Below are positions 1 to 10,292 of a DNA stretch of 64,000 nucleotides, piece by piece. The translations under genes were made by a program, and so were the position numbers. Under the pieces are notes generated by a model that did not search any database, was not told the origin of the DNA, and saw only the letters and a list, made by a program, of their open reading frames with translations. Numbering within the stretch: position 1 is the stretch's first letter; every line of letters begins with the position of its first letter. Origin of the DNA: Amoebidium appalachense (Eukaryota; Ichthyosporea); contig CAVNZM010000001.1 in the NCBI GenBank assembly GCA_963693365.1, forward strand, positions 12,834,001-12,898,000, written 5' to 3'.

Positions 1-130
1 CCCGCCTGCCTTCCTGCCCGCCTGCCTGCCTGTGCGGCCGTCGCAACCAGTATTGCACCTGGCCTAACTTGCACCGGCCGTAGTACCAGTAAAGAGGCTT
101 TGTCCACCGGACCAACGTTGCACGTCTACT

Positions 131-582
131 GATTGGCTTCTGAGAATCCAAATGCTTTCTTCAACTTTATTCGAACTCTGACAGCTGAGATCGGCTGGGA
201 TCGGCTGGGATCGGCAAACCAGTTGCCAGTCAATCGCAAAGAGATCGATAAGGATGAAAGCCTGCACTCACACGGCAGTACTACCCTAAATCTAAGGGCC
301 GATCGTGAGTGCAAGCTAACCGTAAACTGAGTGAGGGCAAAAGGAAGAAGCGGGCTGGGTATAAGTGGCGCTGAGTGAGGGAAGACTGATCAAGGCTTCT
401 CTCGGCTGCAGCTTTTATAGCCTGCAGCCAAGATTCAGCGCCAGACCATGATTGGTGGGATACATAACAATTATGCTTTCTTGAAAGATAATTGGTGTAT
501 TTCCACCCAATCAGGTCATGATTCAAAGAACCAATCGAAATAGTTTCACTATTGATGATTGGCTTCTGAGAATCCACATGCT
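131..582. repeat. Pair of 26-bp direct repeats
   Basis: Positions 131-156 and 557-582 share a 26-bp sequence beginning GATTGGCTTCTGAG with a single mismatch. The 400 bp between them holds no convincing gene, only short ORFs and a GATCGGCTGG microrepeat near 190-215. The pair lies just downstream of the DIRS-like reverse transcriptase on its own strand. It could be part of that element's terminal repeats, but this is inferred from position only. Confidence 0.5.
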
Positions 583-781
583 ACTGCGACCAAACAAAAG
601 GGGCGAACGATAAAACCAATGGAAAAAACGGATTGGCGGACGGGATCGCCTTCACAAAGGCGGGAGCATGAGCGTCGGGCGAGGCGATCCCGTGTTGGAA
701 TCGGCAGTGATCAAGAAGGCCAACATCCACGTCTGCCACCGCCAGCGAGTCGAAACTAAAACGGGCCGGGCCGCGGATGAG

Positions 782-2109
782 TCACAGTTCGGAGGAGGGC
801 TCGGAGCTCCAGAACGGCGCTGGGAAGTCCACGCTCGTGCGGTTCCCAGCGAGCCGCCAGCAGGACCGGTGGGCGGCGGGGGGAACAAAGAACCGCACCC
901 CATTTTTGGAGCGTAGCAGCATCTGTGTCACAGTGACGCTGGGGAGAGGGGGCCACAGTTCGTACGGCGGGAGTTGGGGGATGCGGGTTGGGAGGGAGCC
1001 GATGATTTGGAGGAGCCGGCCCGAAAGGCGAAGCTTGTGGCGCCTCCTGGAGCCGGGCCGACCCGAAAGGACGCCATAGACGGGTCGGATCAGGGTCAGG
1101 ACGTGGGGAACCGCGGGCCGAAGACTCACGGCCAGGCCAAGCCAACGGGAGACGAGCTTGGCAGACACAAAGCGGCCGCGGCGTGACACACGGGCATGAC
1201 CCATCACCGGGGCTGCCGTGGCCTCCCTGATCTTGGAGAGGGAGGCCGAGGTTGGACGGAGCTGGCCTTGAAGCAGGTCGATGGTAACCCCCAGGTGGTC
1301 CAGCACATGGGTGGTGGGCTGGCGCTGCAGACCGTGGGCGGACAACAGCTGGGTCACCAGATCTCGAACCCCATAAATCCGAGGGGATCGATCGACAATC
1401 AAAAAATCGTCCAAATAAATGCACGCTCACACCCCAAATCCGAGGGGATCGATCAACAATCAAAAATCGTCCAAATAAATGCACGCTCACACCCAAGCCT
1501 GCGCAGAGTACGGCCGAAGCAACGCATAAGCTGGGTGAAGAACCAGGGGCTCTGTGACCAACCAAAGGGGAGGACGCAGTACTGGAACAGGCGGCCCTGG
1601 ACCCGGCACTGGATGTACTTGCGGATGGCCGGATGGAGGGAGAGAGCGTGGTAGCCAGACTTCAGTTCGAAGCTGAATCCGAGATCCCCCCGCCGCGCCA
1701 ACACTGCCAGGTCGTGGAGACTGTCGAACTTGGTATGCAGCGGGAGGCATGCAGAATTGGTCGAATACGGATCGATGATTGGACGCCGGGAGCCACCGGA
1801 CGTGGCGACCGTGAAACACGGATGAACTTCTTGAACGCAATATGATTGGCTGGGAGAAATTTCTTCCAGCTCGCCATTGGCCACCATTTCCAAAGCTAGA
1901 TCCAGGATGGTGGACTCGGGCACATTGTCCACCGGAATATAGTAGCCATGGTCGGCTGGGGGAGGAGGGCCCGAGGGGCCCCACCGAGGAAGGACGCCGT
2001 GACGAATCCATCTGAGCACAAAGGAACTGGCGCCGTTCCTTTCCCACTCCGCCGCGTGATCCCGTACTCTCTGACAGAGGGGAGTGGGGTGTATGGGACG
2101 CGGAGCCAC
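782..2109 (-). pseudogene. DIRS/Ngaro-like reverse transcriptase, frameshifted
   Basis: Read on the minus strand, the upstream half (2109-1500) carries reverse-transcriptase blocks in order: RRPIIDPYSTN, FELKSGYHALSLHP, YIQCRVQGRLFQYCVLPFGW and SPWFFTQLM. The downstream half (1414 onward) starts at the catalytic MDDFLIVD box and continues with HLGVTIDLLQGQLRP and a SLRPAVPHV segment. This order, with LPFG and Y/MDDFL, is typical of tyrosine-recombinase (DIRS/Ngaro) retrotransposons rather than LINEs or Gypsy elements. A 59-bp tandem duplication directly at the DDFL box breaks the frame. No tyrosine recombinase is visible in the window, so the class assignment rests on RT similarity. Not functional. 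Confidence 0.6.
1376..1494. repeat. 59-bp tandem duplication inside the RT
   Basis: Two near-identical copies (about 1376-1434 and 1435-1494), each containing GAGGGGATCGATC and CCAAATAAATGCACGCTCAC, are joined head to tail. They lie exactly at the RT active-site codons on the minus strand and cause the frame break there. Confidence 0.85.
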
Positions 2110-2835
2110 CAGTTAGTGAGCGGCCGGGGCGGGAGGTTCATGACGAGGGGCCCCACGCCCACGGCAGGCCGGGCACCATTGGACGGGTTGCCAAGGACGT
2201 TGGCTGAATTCTGGTCGTTGCCGAAGTCGGAATCACGTGCAGGGTTACGGCGTGCAGCACTGGCGAGCTGGAGACTGGCGGCCTTCTGCCTGGCGGCCAC
2301 CAGGCCCCGGGACCAGGCGGGCAGGAACTCATGGGAGCTGACTGTAAAATTATATAAGTATTTGGGACGGAAGCAGAGACACAGTGGTGCAGTGTGAAAA
2401 CACCACCGTGACAGACACACAACAACAAAACACGGAACGATCGGAGCAGTGTACACAACAGACATCAATGTTTAGACACGACTGAACTCAATTTATTTCG
2501 ATCTCGCATATATACTTGAAATTCCCTTAAGACAAATCCTACATGATTTCCGACCAGTCGGAAATCAGATCTATGTCTAAAGTAACCAATCACAATTAAC
2601 TGATTATTTCCTGGATAGATCCGGAGACACAGGAACGCACACCATAGGTCACAGCTATAAGAAAGTATTGAGGTGAAAAGTAACGAGGAAAGAGGTGATG
2701 TTTCTAACCTATCACCGGCTACAAAGACTGTGTCTCAGACATTTTCTGACTAAGCCTACTGATTGGATACAGTACGGCAACACACAAAACTAAAGTGGTT
2801 GACTAAGCTATGAATCATACGTTACCGACGCCCCC
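2110..2835. other. Retroelement-flanking stretch with two small palindromes nearby
   Basis: No protein-coding gene is recognisable. 2110-2470 continues a partly open minus-strand frame upstream of the RT block, probably the 5' part of the same DIRS-like element. Positions 2544-2567 form an 11-bp perfect palindrome with a 2-nt centre (TGATTTCCGAC / GTCGGAAATCA). A similar short palindrome (CTTCTGAC..GTCAGAAG) occurs near 3657-3675 inside the neighbouring LTR. Confidence 0.5.
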
Positions 2836-3189
2836 ATGCCTTACGAAATTCAGCGGGTTGGGTCAACGGACACCGTTCGGGCACACGCACGTCACTTAAA
2901 GCCGTATTTTCCCTGGGACGACGTTGATATGACGCCAGCCGACTCTGGTCCGCAAGATTCACCCACCCCCACCTTCGAAGTGGCAAAAATTATTGCCCAC
3001 AAGTACGACTCGGCAACTGCCCAAGCCCTTTACAAAGTTCGTTGGAAAGGGTACACGGCTAAGAACGACACCTGGGAACCTCACTCCGGCCTGCAAGACA
3101 CAGCCGCAGGAGCACTCACAGACTACCTAGGTACTTTGGTGGCCGGCCCTGCCAGCCAGCCCGCACGAAAGAAGCGCCGACGTCGCTAA
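2836..3189 (+). pseudogene. Chromovirus integrase C-terminus with chromodomain
   Basis: A 117-aa open frame. Residues 1-25 are the end of a Ty3/Gypsy integrase, with VRAHARHLKPYF matching the usual 'H..HLKPY' box. Residues 50-95 form a chromodomain: FEVAKIIAHK, then YKVRWKGYT and NDTWEP, the hallmark YxVKWxGY..xxxTWEP pattern. The frame ends with a basic tail (KKRRRR) and stops just before a polypurine tract and LTR. Everything upstream (gag, protease, RT) is missing, so this is a 5'-truncated chromovirus. It belongs to a different family from the Gypsy element at 12-18 kb, whose chromodomain and LTR differ. Confidence 0.8.
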
Positions 3190-3240
3190 CTTCCCTCAGC
3201 CTGGTGGTTTACCGTCTCCAGACCATACCACCAGGCTCCC

Positions 3241-3254
3241 GAGAAGGGGGGGAG
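3241..3254 (+). promoter_or_regulatory. Polypurine tract of chromovirus
   Basis: A purine-only run (GAGAAGGGGGGGAG) sits directly against the TG that opens the 3' LTR, the expected site of plus-strand priming in an LTR retrotransposon. Confidence 0.75.
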
Positions 3255-3872
3255 TGTAAACATCTGTACACGCCGTACATGTTTACTATTACGACTATAC
3301 TGTACATATCATAGTGATCACGTAGATATTGTGTACATATGATCAGATCAATATCACACGTGACAGCCGCGGGCTGCGGCTCACGACTGAGCCGCGGCGC
3401 CGGTAATATGCAGTGGCCGTGCAGTCAGTACGAACCAATAGGAATTCGAGAACCGCCGCTAGGATAGGAATGCAAGTCTCATCCACAACGGAGGCGACAT
3501 CTATAGCTAAACGAACGGAACCAATAAGGAAATCAGACCCAGTTGCATAAAACTAAACGGGCTTAAGTGTTGACCAATCAGTTTGCCACAAAGTTATCCT
3601 TTTAGTTAGCTTCATGTTATTGGTGCACTGTGTGCAATGGCATAAAGACGACCGCAACTTCTGACTGGTCAGAAGTCGCGAAGGCATCAATGCCACCCAT
3701 CCAGATGATCCGGAACCTGGGGGCTATATAAACAAGCCGTCCCAGTACGGGGGATAACTCTGAACGAGCACATTAAATAGTAACCTGGCCGCGTGTGCCT
3801 TACTACCCGTTCTCTGTCTTTATTCTGATTCAGTTGTTCTCTGCCTTATCCCAACTAGTTCAACTGTTTACA
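3255..3872 (+). repeat. 3' LTR of chromovirus
   Basis: About 618 bp bounded by a perfect 8-bp inverted pair, TGTAAACA at the start and TGTTTACA at the end (TG...CA ends). It follows a polypurine tract and the integrase stop codon. A TATATAAA box lies at 3725-3732, giving a likely promoter about 150 bp before the right end. No second LTR of this family was found in the window. Confidence 0.7.
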
Positions 3873-4032
3873 GTAACGCTCTCGTATGTATGTTTTTTTT
3901 GTTTTTTTCTTTTGACTGGATTTATTCGATATAAATGTTCTATGTATAGTCGTATGTATATACCTAGTAGGTTATACATTGTATATCCATATGGATATAC
4001 ATAGGTTATACATTGGATATACATAGAATATC

Positions 4033-4140
4033 CTATGTATAGTGCAATGTATATGCATCGGATATCCTATGTATAGTGCAATGTATATACATCGGATACC
4101 CTACGTATAGTGCAATGTATATACATCGGATATACATATG
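4033..4140. repeat. About 34-bp tandem repeat, AT-rich
   Basis: Three units built on GTATAGTGCAATGTATA(T) followed by ATGCATCGGATATCC-type sequence, embedded in a wider TATACATA-rich zone from about 3955 to 4210. No gene. Confidence 0.75.
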
Positions 4141-4142
4141 AC

Positions 4143-4189
4143 ATACGCTTTACGACATCCATAAACCCTATGGATGTCGTAAAGCGTAT
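4143..4189. repeat. Perfect 21-bp stem hairpin
   Basis: The left arm 4143-4163 (starts ATACGCTTTACGACATCC) is the exact reverse complement of the right arm 4169-4189, with a 5-nt AACCC loop. The CGTAAAG core recurs near 4245 and the CTTTACGA core near 4288. It could be a cruciform or RNA hairpin, or the tip of an inverted-repeat element. No flanking target duplication could be identified. Confidence 0.8.
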
Positions 4190-4576
4190 ATCCAATGTAT
4201 ATACATAAGACACTCCGTTTACCCCATGGAACTCTTTACACTATCGTAAAGAGGTCGTGCAACCACTCCATATGAACTCGCGGTGTGCTTTACGATGGGT
4301 GACAGGTTTAAGCCATCGGAGATGGCATTACGAGGGGTATACGATCCCCGGTGGAGATTGCTTATGTAGAGGCAACAACTGTCGTAGGGACTGCAAAACG
4401 TGAGACTGTCTCACCCGAACGGAAGGGTACTCAACCGTGCCCACCACCTGCTCGCCAAGGGCAAATAGAAACTCAACAAACTCATTATAACAAACCTCCA
4501 AAATAGCCGGGTTCCGCTGCGCACGGCGAGTAACTGGTTTAACTTGTGCTTGAAACCGCGAGATAAGAGGTGGCGG
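4190..4576. other. 3' part of LINE-A copy 1, degraded
   Basis: No intact gene. From about 4370 onward the minus strand matches the sequence that follows the endonuclease domain in the plus-strand LINE-A copy (about 19290-19520 there), so the LINE continues past the open endonuclease frame and then fades out. Confidence 0.55.
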
Positions 4577-5254
4577 TTAGTCTGAGTAGCCCCGCCGAAG
4601 TGAACAGGGAAGGAAACCGAAAATTGTACAGGGGAATGGTCCGAACTTAGTACGCTGTAAGGAATCAGGTGGGGAAATTACTCGAAGGGTGGAGTCCCAA
4701 AACGAGGCACCCCAGTCAGTCGCGTGGTTAGCGAAAACGCGAGGAAGACGGACAAGGTGCTTTCGAAGAAGGTTGGCGAGGACACGAGCACGGTCAGAAA
4801 AAGGACGAAACTGTGCCAGGGACGGGGTATGTTCCCTATCACACGGAACCACTGGACAATTGAAGTCACCGATAAAAACTTGAGGAACGGGAATTTGGTT
4901 AACCACGGCTGACAAAGTGTCAGTACCTAACGACGGAGGAAAGTACACGAAAGACAAAGTCCACGCACGAAACTGAATGGTGACGAAATACTCATGCGCC
5001 GCAATGACCCTGCAATCCGAGCGAATGCTAGGATTGGCTAAAACCGCGATGCCGCCTCGGGAGAAACCAGTCGATGACGAAGACCCAATCAAAAATCCGG
5101 ATTGCTCCAACTGATGATGATTGTAGAACCATGTCTCGGCAAGAACAACAAAAGAATAGGTACGAACAGAGTCGAAAATGTATTGCAATTGCGGGGATTG
5201 TAAACCATGAACATTCCAAAACAAAAAAGAAAGAGGTTGAGATTGTTGAGCCAT
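4577..5254 (-). pseudogene. LINE-A ORF2, apurinic-type endonuclease domain only
   Basis: Reads as an N-terminal endonuclease/exonuclease/phosphatase domain. FLFWNVHGL opens the fold (Asn of motif I), LAETW supplies the catalytic Glu, GGIAVLANPS follows, then GDFNCP (the Asp/Asn pair of motif 'GDFN'). In LINEs this domain nicks target DNA to prime reverse transcription. The frame starts at an ATG immediately after the ORF1 stop codon. It is lost around the expected 'SDHxP' box, where the sister copy still shows a SSDHSPV-like sequence. No reverse transcriptase follows. Confidence 0.8.
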
Positions 5255-5516
5255 TTAATTTCCGGCAGCGGCCTGCGGTGTGCCAATCCGATCCAACCAC
5301 GCACGATAAAAAGCCGCCACCTCCTGGGCCGCAGTCACATGGCGGGGGGATCCGTCCGCCCGCTCGAAAAAGGCCACCTGTTTCTGCAACCGCCCGTGAA
5401 GCATGTCCACAGCGGTTTTGCCGGCGGCCATAAATTTCTGTTGCCGAATGTTACTGAGCGCATCAGGCTGAAAAGCCGCCGAGTCCAGAATTTCGAGGTG
5501 CAGAAGGTTGCGCAGC
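5255..5516 (-). pseudogene. LINE-A ORF1, C-terminal portion
   Basis: Continues ORF1 after the LINE-B insertion: CTKLRNLLHLEILDSAAF, then QKFMAAGKTAVDMLHGR and FFERADGSPRHVTAAQEV, ending GTPQAAAGN-stop. The TAA stop is directly followed, in the same frame, by the ATG of ORF2. ORF1 proteins of LINEs are nucleic-acid-binding partners of the RNA. No zinc knuckle or RRM is obvious here. Confidence 0.75.
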
Positions 5517-5531
5517 TTGGTGCACAACTCA
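5517..5531. repeat. Target-site duplication (left) of LINE-B
   Basis: TTGGTGCACAACTCA at 5517-5531 recurs exactly at 9432-9446 after the poly(A) tail. It is LINE-A ORF1 sequence, so it marks the integration point of LINE-B. Confidence 0.9.
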
Positions 5532-5539
5532 CACCGGCA

Positions 5540-6350
5540 CGAACACCCCCGTGTGTGGCGTCTGTAGCCTTCGCCGACGACACAACATGGTTTGGCCCCA
5601 ACAAGGAGAGCATCCAGCAAACTCTCACCTTATCTGCCCCCTTTTTTTACTACCATGACTTGGAACCACACCCAGACAAGTTTTCAGTCCTCGCCCGTGG
5701 TACCCCAACACGGGCAACAGTGGCCCCCCTGCAGCACCGCAAATCCCCGGGAGCACCACCCCTACCCATTCAGATCGAGCCCCCCGATACGCACATCAGA
5801 GTGCTAGGGGTCAACATCACCCTCCAACGACACACCCGCCCCAACGATGGGAAGGCCATGCAGCTGACATTACGGGCCACCACCATACTAGCCCGTAAAA
5901 TGCTGGCACCCAGCCAAGTGATCTACGTAGCCAACAGTGTGGTGGCCCCGGCCATCCTCTTCCTCCTCAAAGGGTCAGTCATCAGCAACACCACCATGCA
6001 GGTAATCGACAGCCTCAAGTGGAGAGACCTACTCCGTCGGAAGTGTGGATTCCACCGGAGCACCCCGTCCGGGCTGCTACACCATCCCACTCTAGGGGGA
6101 CTGGCCAGCATCGTCGAATCAGCAGCCAGCACCATGGTTACGGAGCTGTGTGCCCTGCTGGAAACACCAGGACCAGCAGGGGACGTGGTCCGGTACCGAG
6201 CCTGGCAGCAGCAACACGTGACAGGCCTACCCTACCCACCCCTGCAAGCACCCCCAGCCAAACTTTACAGGCTAGGGGGAAAGCAGCTCCACAACTATTG
6301 GGCCCATATCATGGGGATCCTTCACGAGCGGCACCTGAGTATTGGGGAAA
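5540..6350 (+). pseudogene. LINE-B reverse transcriptase, C-terminal half
   Basis: One open frame shows the catalytic AFADDTTWF box (the YADD motif of non-LTR reverse transcriptases), then HIRVLGVNI (the 'LG' box after the palm), and a long helical thumb with TTILARKMLAPSQVIYVANS and RDLLRRKCGFH. The finger and first palm motifs are missing because the element is 5'-truncated at its insertion site. The frame decays at a poly(A)/poly(C) run at about 6356-6400. Confidence 0.75.
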
Positions 6351-7560
6351 CCCCCCCAAAAAAAAACACAAGCCCCCCCCCCCCCCCCCCCCCCCCCACC
6401 CCCCCAAGGAAAAGGAGGGGAAGCAGCAACAACAACCAGCACCCCTATCAACACCGTTTTCCCGGACCACACCTTTGCGGCCCACATCGGCCCCCCCACA
6501 CACCCCCGTCAACTCTACACGGTGGAGGACACCATGGTACGGCCGGGGGTGTTCCGGGCGTTCCCCGAACTGCCCCACCCCCCAGACCTACTACACCCGG
6601 GAGCTACACAGTGGTACAGGTCATGATCATCAAGGGGCCATCCCCATCGCAGCCCAACTACGGCCAGCACCCAGACCACACACCCACCACACCATTGACC
6701 TCGTGGCAAACCACCCCGTCGGTGCATTTGTGGTGGAAATAGTCAAGAACGGGCAATACGAACTCAGCCAGGTGGTGGCCCACACCACCCACAACGGGGA
6801 GGCTTGGGTCAAAATAGCCCATCTACGGGACAACACAGAGGAGGAGGGGCTGAGATGGCACCGACCCACGTGGAACGACCCACATATGGAACAGCCCATT
6901 TCCGTTTTTGCCCCGGTGACTGCAAATATGGCCACTCCCCATGGAACCTGGCCTACACCCCGGCCACCCTCTCCCCCAGCCCCGGGAACGCAGACGGAAA
7001 GGGGGAAGGGTCAGACACGGAGCCAGAATCGGAGTCGACGGGGCCCAGCGACGACTCCGACGACTCAGAGGACTCTAGCACTGACAGTACCAACAGCAAA
7101 TACGAGCCCCCTGAGCCCCCAGCCGATAACCACACCCACAACAAGCAGTGTGTGGGGTGGACCTGTGCTGTGGAGGTGATACGGGCAGACCCCTACGTGG
7201 CCTTCAAGACCCGAATCACCACCCACATGGTAGTCCCGAAGTACCACAAGGACTTCAGGATCGACATCTACCAAGTGATTGCACTGAAGGATGGCTCCGA
7301 TCCGGCTGAGCAGTGGAGGAAGATACACCATTTTCGGCGGCATCTTCTCCCCCACCAACAGGGATCCACCTGCAAGCCAACGAGGAGGCCACACCCTTGC
7401 CGGGGGACCTCCCCGGCCCAACCCCCCCCCAGCAGCCACCACCGGTAGGGTCACCACCAGGACACAAGTGCACGGCCCACCCGGCTGACCTGCCGAGCCC
7501 ACCCACTCCCCGTAGGCTCACCTACACCGACTTGGTGCCCCAGGCCACCTATGACGAGTG
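6350..7560 (+). pseudogene. LINE-B linker region, several frames
   Basis: A succession of overlapping open pieces rich in Pro, Thr and acidic Ser/Asp runs (SDDSDDSEDSS near 7050), including IDLVANHPVGAFVVEIVKNG, VAHTTHNGEAWVKIAHLRD and AVEVIRADPYVAFKTR. The same blocks appear, in part, in the 45-47 kb copy, so they belong to the element and are not host genes. Homopolymer length changes (poly(C) at 6374-6398) cause the frame switches. Confidence 0.6.
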
Positions 7561-7589
7561 GCAGCAGCAAATCACCCGGATCCCCCCAG

Positions 7590-8050
7590 ACCAACCGATC
7601 ACCGTTTAAACGGACGGCAGTCTCATCCACCCGGGCAGGAGGATAGCACAGGCCGGAGCCGGGGCTGTGCTGCAGTGGACACCCCGGACCGGAAAGCACC
7701 ACCAGTGACGGCCAAGACCAGGCTCCATACGGCCCTATCATCCACCCAAGCCGAACTCACAGGGGTACTACTAGCCCTCCTGCTCACCCCCACCACCACC
7801 CCCATCCACATCAAGCTCGATAACCTCGGAGTAGTCGACCGATGGGGGGCAAACATGGACCCCACCACACCCCCTCGACGTAAGCTAAAGTTCCCCCACA
7901 TAGTGGAATGGGCTCACGTACGAGACCAACTCTCCCTACGGCAACCAGGCTCTGTACAGGTATCGTGGGTGAAGAGGCACCAATCCAACACCAAACGGTA
8001 CGGTCAACGGAATAACGAGGCAGACAAGGCAGCCAATGCAGGAAGAGCCC
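7590..8050 (+). pseudogene. LINE-B RNase H domain
   Basis: RNase H type I signature in order: TDGS (first catalytic Asp), AELTGVLLALLL (catalytic Glu), KLDNLGVVDRW (second Asp) and NEADKAANAG (last Asp). The enzyme degrades the RNA strand during reverse transcription. This copy has a TAA stop at the Tyr of the YTDGS box, where the 46-47 kb copy has TAT (Tyr), so it is inactive. A C13-G43 homopolymer follows at 8052-8107. Confidence 0.8.
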
Positions 8051-8051
8051 T

Positions 8052-8062
8052 CCCCCCCCCCC

Positions 8063-8107
<45 letters not shown>
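8052..8107. repeat. C13G43 back-to-back homopolymers
   Basis: Thirteen C are followed directly by 43 G, inside the LINE-B coding region just after RNase H. The other LINE-B copy has a short mixed G/C stretch here (46617-46660), so the run expanded in this copy. Confidence 0.95.
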
Positions 8108-8108
<1 letters not shown>

Positions 8109-8219
8109 ATACTTCCTACGACTACAAGGCCACCGTATCCCCCGGGCCGGCAACATTCCCGGTACACTCAACCGGTTGAACAAGGACTTCCTCACCGACA
8201 TGGCCGGCAACTGACCAAG

Positions 8220-9139
8220 GCTATGTCCATACTAGCCGACCCCAGACTACTCCCAGCCGAACGAAACCCCCTCAAGCTCAACAAGGGGCCCGCACAGGCA
8301 ACCATCGGGGCCGTCAGAGGTAACATTCGTAGCCTGTCCCTGGCCATGGGCACCCTGCCTACCATGACACGGCTACACCGAGATCACCCCACCGTCGTTA
8401 CACAGCCCACATGCCCCCGGTATAGCCAGCACCCTGAGACCACCACGGCACCTCTGGGCCTGCCCGGCCCATGCCGGGGCTCGAGGTCCCCACCCTGACC
8501 ACGGCCATCACAGCCTGCATCCACAACGTCCTGCACACTCGTCATCCAAACACCCCCACGGCACAGCACCACCATACGGCAGCCACGGTGGTAGACCAAT
8601 GTGCATGGATAAACTGGATAGGAGGCAACGGTGGCCCACCAGACCACGAAGACATCAAGTGGGTCGAAGGGGTATTCTGCCCACGCTCGGTGGGCCCACT
8701 ACTTGCAGCCACCGGCACCACCAAGACCACCATCCGGGCCATCATAGGAAAAATCACAGTAGAGTTGCAGTCCTTTTTCTTTTCGAAAATTTGGCACCCA
8801 CGGAACACAACACTCCCCCCCACCCACCCCAAAATGCAAAAACACCACCATATACCCACCACCTGTAGAAAGAAAAGTATGGCTCCCTGTCAAAAACCCA
8901 AGACCGTGACACCAACAAATACACCCCCCACACACACCCGGCCAGCCTGTTCTGACTGCCGGAACACACACAGACCCAGTGTGCCCTGTAAAACCCACCT
9001 TTTAGTCAGCAAAAACATCGCCACAACATACGTACAACAACACATAATGTTAGGCAGCAACCCCCCCCCCCCCCCCACCACCACCACCACACCCCATCAT
9101 CCACCCATACCCACCGTAAATACTATACACAACACGTAG
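8220..9139 (+). pseudogene. LINE-B C-terminal region and 3' end
   Basis: After a frameshift at 8210 the sequence encodes LADPRLLPAERNPLKLNKGP and a putative zinc motif (TCPRYSQHPETTT..LWACPAHAG, Cys-x2-...-His-x4-Cys type; the second Cys is replaced by Tyr here but is present in the other copy). From about 8850 it is Cys/His- and Pro/Thr-rich. 9140-9408 is 3' UTR, shared with the two other LINE-B copies. Confidence 0.6.
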
Positions 9140-9431
9140 GACTTCCCAATACTGTAGATCGACCAATGAGAGCCCTCGGTTAACGTTTATTGCTAGGTTT
9201 TGAATGGAGGGGAGGACTGGAGCCTCCGAGTCCTGCCGGCGTGGCTGGGGTAGTAGCCCTGGGCAAACTGTGTACTTATAGTTAGGTTGTGAAGGATGGT
9301 TTAGCTTAGCTGAACTCATAGATAGCACCTTAACTACTAGTAGTGTACTGTCGGTGCTGTGTGGTAGACGGTAGTTTCCCTAGAGGCCCTCCGGGAACTA
9401 AACGTGATTAAAAAAAAAAAAAAAAAAAAAA

Positions 9432-9446
9432 TTGGTGCACAACTCA
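9432..9446. repeat. Target-site duplication (right) of LINE-B
   Basis: Exact second copy of the 15-bp TTGGTGCACAACTCA, immediately after the poly(A) tail. Confidence 0.9.
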
Positions 9447-10278
9447 GCCTCGTAGTCCTCCTCAACAAGAAGCTCAAGTACACGGCCGCCGATGAAGGAA
9501 TAATTGCGAATTTTGCTGGTGCGCACACGAATTGCCCGAAAATCTTGCTTGATCTGCGAGATGGGGCCGCGAGCAAGGGTGACGTAGACGGGTTTGAAAG
9601 CGGGAGAGTGAGAACGGGCTTGGTCCTGACGTGGCATGGGGTTGACAGGACGGGGACGGCACCGTTCACGAAGGCGCTTGACAGCGGCCACAAAGCTGTC
9701 AACAGCCTCAGGCTTGCCCTTGACCGAGCCAACCTTGTTGGCCTCCTCACGAAGTGCGTCCTCCTCGGAGCGAGCAGCGGCGGCAGCATAGGAAACGGTT
9801 ATGGAATTGGCAGGGGGGGCGGCTCCGCGAATCTCCGACCGTTCCGGAATGACGGTGGGAATGCGAGGGCCACCACCGTTAGGGGGAGAGGCCGCAGCAG
9901 CTGCCGCAGCGGCCGGCCCCACCGGCTGCTCACGGGAAGGGGCGAAGACGTATCGATGAAACGAGCCAGGGTGGCGTTGAGTTCCTTCACCTGTTGCAGG
10001 AGCTCAGTCACTTGGACGAGGCGGGCATTTTCATCACGTAGGTCCTTGTCAATGAGTTGGTCTGTGTTGGTCTTGGGTTTCTTAGCGGCTGGGATGGAAG
10101 GTTGTGGAGTAGACAACACAACCTGCTGACTCGCCTATTGGGACTCAAAATCCAGGATGTCGTCGGAGTTTTCGATAACGAGGACACCAAACCGGTTTGC
10201 ATGTTGGGGCGGGGGGAACTGCTCGGGACTGTGCACCCGCTTGCCATCGAGAGGGACGAGGTCGTGTTGGGAGGCCAT
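9447..10278 (-). pseudogene. LINE-A ORF1, N-terminal and middle portion
   Basis: Minus-strand frame from the ATG at 10278 (MASQHDLVPLDGKR). It shows FGVL(V/A)IENSDDILDFE, a short coiled coil (LRDENARL.QVTELLQQVKEL), an Ala/Pro-rich stretch, then VYVTLARGPISQIKQDFRAI and NYSFIGGRVLELLVEEDYEA. A TAG replaces CAG after DFESQ, and small indels shift the frame near 10000. The ORF continues across the LINE-B insertion at 5516. Confidence 0.75.
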
Positions 10279-10292
10279 GGTGTTCAATGCCG

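Larger units (their letters stand above)
5532..9431 (+). mobile_element. LINE-B copy 1 (RNase H-bearing LINE), inserted in LINE-A
   Basis: A 5'-truncated non-LTR element that starts inside the reverse transcriptase (AFADDT box) and ends in a poly(A) tail (about 9409-9431). It is flanked by an exact 15-bp target duplication. Order: RT palm/thumb (5540-6350), a variable proline/threonine-rich linker broken by poly(C), RNase H (about 7590-8050), a Cys/His motif (about 8395-8470), then a long 3' region. A second copy lies at 45335-47722 (-) and a 3' stub at 54062-54271 (-). Confidence 0.85.

Noticed and set aside
756-1565. 269-aa Pro/Arg-rich ORF on the minus strand
   Set aside because: It overlaps the DIRS-like RT in another frame and owes its length to GC content and the 59-bp duplication.
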